Of a DNA stretch of 40,714 bases, positions 38,922 through 40,714 are shown piece after piece. Source of the stretch: a virus. Below the pieces are notes generated by a model. It did no database searches and was not told where the DNA came from. It saw nothing but the letters and a program-made list of their open reading frames with translations. The stretch lies in IMG/VR virus record IMGVR_UViG_3300031721_000823, positions 1-40,714 of that record; one strand, written 5' to 3'. The translations under genes and the position numbers were made by a program. The stretch's first letter is position 1, and each line of letters starts with the position of its first letter.

Positions 38922-38943
38922 AAAACCACCCGAAGGTGGTTTT
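38922..38943 (-). terminator. Terminator with UUCG tetraloop
   Basis: On the minus strand AAAACCACC-TTCG-GGTGGTTTT then further T. The C(UUCG)G loop is the very stable tetraloop. It lies 24 bases after the stop of the 38967 gene. Confidence 0.9.
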
Positions 38944-38966
38944 AAAATTGTTAATTTCAACTTAGA

Positions 38967-39233
38967 TTAGTATGCAAGAACTGCTACTGTGTAACCTGTC
39001 AATGCTGCTTCTAGGTCTGCTGCTGTCCAAGCGCCGTCATTTTCGATTGCGATGTTAAGAGTAGTATCACCAAGTGCACCGATTAAAACGATTGTTGCTT
39101 TTTGTGCTACTGCCACGGTGATTGCTTCTAGGTCTGTTGCAACGATTGCCCCGCCTGCTGTTAGTGTGAAGTGATCTACAGATCCTGTTACGAATTGTCC
39201 TACTGCCCATGTGTTGTTTACTTTAGTTGTCAT
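38967..39233 (-). CDS. Small structural-type protein, paralogue of the 38541 gene
   Basis: 88 residues, rich in Ala, Thr and Val (F-T-L-T-A-G-G-A-I-V-A-T-D-L-E-A-I-T-V-A), ending G-A-W-T-A-A-D-L-E-A-A-L-T-G-Y-T-V-A-V-L. The shared W-T-A-A-D-L end and the copied leader show that this gene and the 38541 gene arose by duplication of a whole transcription unit. AAAGGAG lies nine bases before ATG. Likely a virion component. Confidence 0.7.
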   Translation of the reverse strand: MTTKVNNTWAVGQFVTGSVDHFTLTAGGAIVATDLEAITVAVAQKATIVLIGALGDTTLNIAIENDGAWTAADLEAALTGYTVAVLAY

Positions 39234-39261
39234 AATTTGACTCCTTTAATTTTAATTTTGT

Positions 39262-39287
39262 GTGCTTTTGCACTAATTGTATTTATC
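39262..39287 (-). promoter_or_regulatory. Late promoter plus 5' stem-loop leader, second copy
   Basis: GATAAATAC (core 39280-39287) and hairpin GTGC-AAAA-GCAC (39262-39273) on the minus strand, then AAAGGAGTCA before ATG 39233. Spacing matches the copy at 38872-38897. Confidence 0.75.
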
Positions 39288-39302
39288 TTTTATTGAAAAT
39301 AA

Positions 39303-40714
39303 TTATCGTGTTACTTCTGTTAGTTCAACAAATACAACCCAGTCTACAGTAGTAGCGGCTGCGCCTTGAACTGTAACTGTCATTCTATCGTTAACGCTAT
39401 CGACTGATACTACACCAGTGAATCCAGAATCACTATCTTGTGTTACTTCATAACTATTATTTCCGATTGCAACCAAATTACCTGCCATCTTGTGAACAAT
39501 TCCAGTAACTTTAAAACTATCATGTACAGTGCCACTAGTAGCAACATAGGTAGCAGTAAATTTAGCAGTTGTATTATCAGATAATGTAATATAAGTACTA
39601 TCACTAAATGATACTTCTGTTTCTATTGCATCAGTAGTTTGTATTGCAAATACCAAGTCACGTTTCTGTGCAGTAGTTGATACCCCACTTGCTACTTGTC
39701 TAATGTCTGCTCTAAACTCAACATTATGAGTGAAGTTTCTATCACCAGTAATATCTGGTTCTGCCCATCGGTTATTAACAAAATCTTCAGTTGCTAACCC
39801 GGCAATACTCGGAATATAAGGCTTATTGGCTAGGTCTAAATAATTACCACTAAACAGTACTGGTAAATTTATTAGCGCATTGTAATCGCCAGTAAACAAT
39901 GTCGGCGAGTTTGTAAAGTTGTTATAATCTAATGCAAGATCACCTAAGTCAATCTGGTTTCCGTTACTTAATGCTAATACATTGTCGACTAATGTAAGTG
40001 ACAACGATGCAGATTGTTCTGTTGGAGTATTGTATAAATCATTATAATCACCACTAAACAATATAGGACGATTCACTAAATCATTATAGTTTCCACTAAA
40101 GTGGTTTCCGCGTTCTACTAATTTCTGTATTGTCCAACTTTCTCTAGCATATCCTTCTAAATCAATTGTGCCATCTGTACTAAATGATGATAATTGCGAT
40201 GTGACATAATCTTTACTTGCCCAGTTTTCTGATAAGTCTACATTCTCCCACATTGAACTCAATGCATTGTACATAAGAGTATGTGTATTTGCTTCTGTAC
40301 CGTTTATTGCAACATCATTTAAGTCATTTATTGAACTAATGGCAGCGATACTTGCACTGCTAATTGCATTAGTCACATATGTTTCTGTTGCCAATCCTGC
40401 AATACTTGGGATTGTCGGCGTGTTAGTTAAATCGTTATAATTGGTCGTTCCACCACCGCCTAACAAACTTGTGGTATCCGTTAAGTCACGTACGTCTGTT
40501 GGTATAGTTGGGTGTACGATTGCTGAAATAGCAGTGTTTAGTGAAGTAGTAGTTGCATATGAACTTAAATCAACTGTTGGTTGATAATCTGCCAATGATG
40601 TTGCTAACTCTGCATCTGTTACATAACTAGACAAATCAATAATACCACCACCAGCGACATTTGCAATTTGTTGATCTACATATGAAATCGTTGATAATCC
40701 AGCAATACTTGGAA
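39303..40714 (-). CDS. Tail fibre protein with YNDL repeats, 5' end beyond window
   Basis: The minus-strand frame is open to the right edge, so the true start lies outside. At least 470 residues are visible. The body is built of short repeats: variants of F-S-G-N-Y-N-D-L-V-N-R-P and F-T-G-D-Y-N-A-L-I-N-L-P, and of I-P-S-I-A-G-L-A-T-E-T-Y-V. This kind of repeat is common in fibres of T4-like marine phages and suggests a long beta-structured shaft. The last 150 residues are non-repetitive and beta-rich and may form the tip or an attachment domain. Structural, host-binding role. Confidence 0.85.
   Translation of the reverse strand, partial: PSIAGLSTISYVDQQIANVAGGGIIDLSSYVTDAELATSLADYQPTVDLSSYATTTSLNTAISAIVHPTIPTDVRDLTDTTSLLGGGGTTNYNDLTNTPTIPSIAGLATETYVTNAISSASIAAISSINDLNDVAINGTEANTHTLMYNALSSMWENVDLSENWASKDYVTSQLSSFSTDGTIDLEGYARESWTIQKLVERGNHFSGNYNDLVNRPILFSGDYNDLYNTPTEQSASLSLTLVDNVLALSNGNQIDLGDLALDYNNFTNSPTLFTGDYNALINLPVLFSGNYLDLANKPYIPSIAGLATEDFVNNRWAEPDITGDRNFTHNVEFRADIRQVASGVSTTAQKRDLVFAIQTTDAIETEVSFSDSTYITLSDNTTAKFTATYVATSGTVHDSFKVTGIVHKMAGNLVAIGNNSYEVTQDSDSGFTGVVSVDSVNDRMTVTVQGAAATTVDWVVFVELTEVTR

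Noticed and set aside
39303-40714. Short repeats considered as a CRISPR array or DNA repeat region
   Set aside because: Repeats are in phase with the reading frame, vary in length and sequence, and encode a fibre-type protein pattern; there are no constant direct repeats with unique spacers.

Overview
The window looks like part of the genome of a tailed double-stranded DNA phage of the T4-like (myovirus) type, probably from a marine or aquatic, uncultured source. Supporting evidence: a family B DNA polymerase with a clamp-binding tail and a DsbA-like late-transcription protein directly upstream, a MoxR AAA+ ATPase and a DexA-like exonuclease, T4-type late promoters (TATAAATA variants) near the structural genes, a repeat-rich tail fibre gene running off the right edge, two GIY-YIG-type ORFs, AT-rich composition, very tight packing and many ATGA/TAATG gene overlaps. 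No terminase, portal or capsid gene is in view, so the phage assignment rests on those genes; the host cannot be read from the sequence.

Layout. (1) 1-5509, mostly plus strand: the 3' part of a ferredoxin/flavodoxin-NADP+ reductase gene, a class 3 lipase on the minus strand, then a cassette of small genes driven by two nearly identical consensus sigma-70 promoters, including a (p)ppGpp-hydrolase-like HD protein and an SGNH hydrolase. (2) 20979-5495, minus strand: one compact run of about 21 genes from a single visible promoter at 21031-21060. It encodes seven radical SAM cores (five with an N-terminal Cys domain, one with C-terminal cysteines, one split from its SPASM domain), two AspH-type 2OG-Fe(II) oxygenases, a PLP aminotransferase-like protein, an SDR, a secreted SNase-type nuclease, an APH-like kinase-fold protein and several small or unknown proteins. 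This is the most unusual part of the window and looks like a multistep modification or biosynthesis pathway of unknown product; the reductase at the left edge could supply its electrons. (3) 21-31 kb: nucleic-acid genes (a DNA-ligase homologue without its catalytic residues, exonuclease, DNA polymerase, DsbA), small accessory genes, the GIY-YIG ORFs on the plus strand, a MoxR ATPase and, unexpectedly, an acyl-CoA dehydrogenase. Several transcription units here start at near-perfect sigma-70 promoters with 17-bp spacers. (4) 31-38 kb: small late genes, six of which begin with a short related N-terminal peptide that resembles the T4 capsid-targeting propeptide and mostly carries an (L/I)-x-E site; one is a polymerase-beta-type nucleotidyltransferase. 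(5) 38.5-40.7 kb: two paralogous small proteins with duplicated late leaders and the tail fibre.

Working model (inference): early genes use host RNA polymerase through consensus promoters; late genes use T4-like late transcription; a set of small proteins is packaged in the head and processed by a prohead protease; and a large radical SAM operon makes or modifies something not yet identified.
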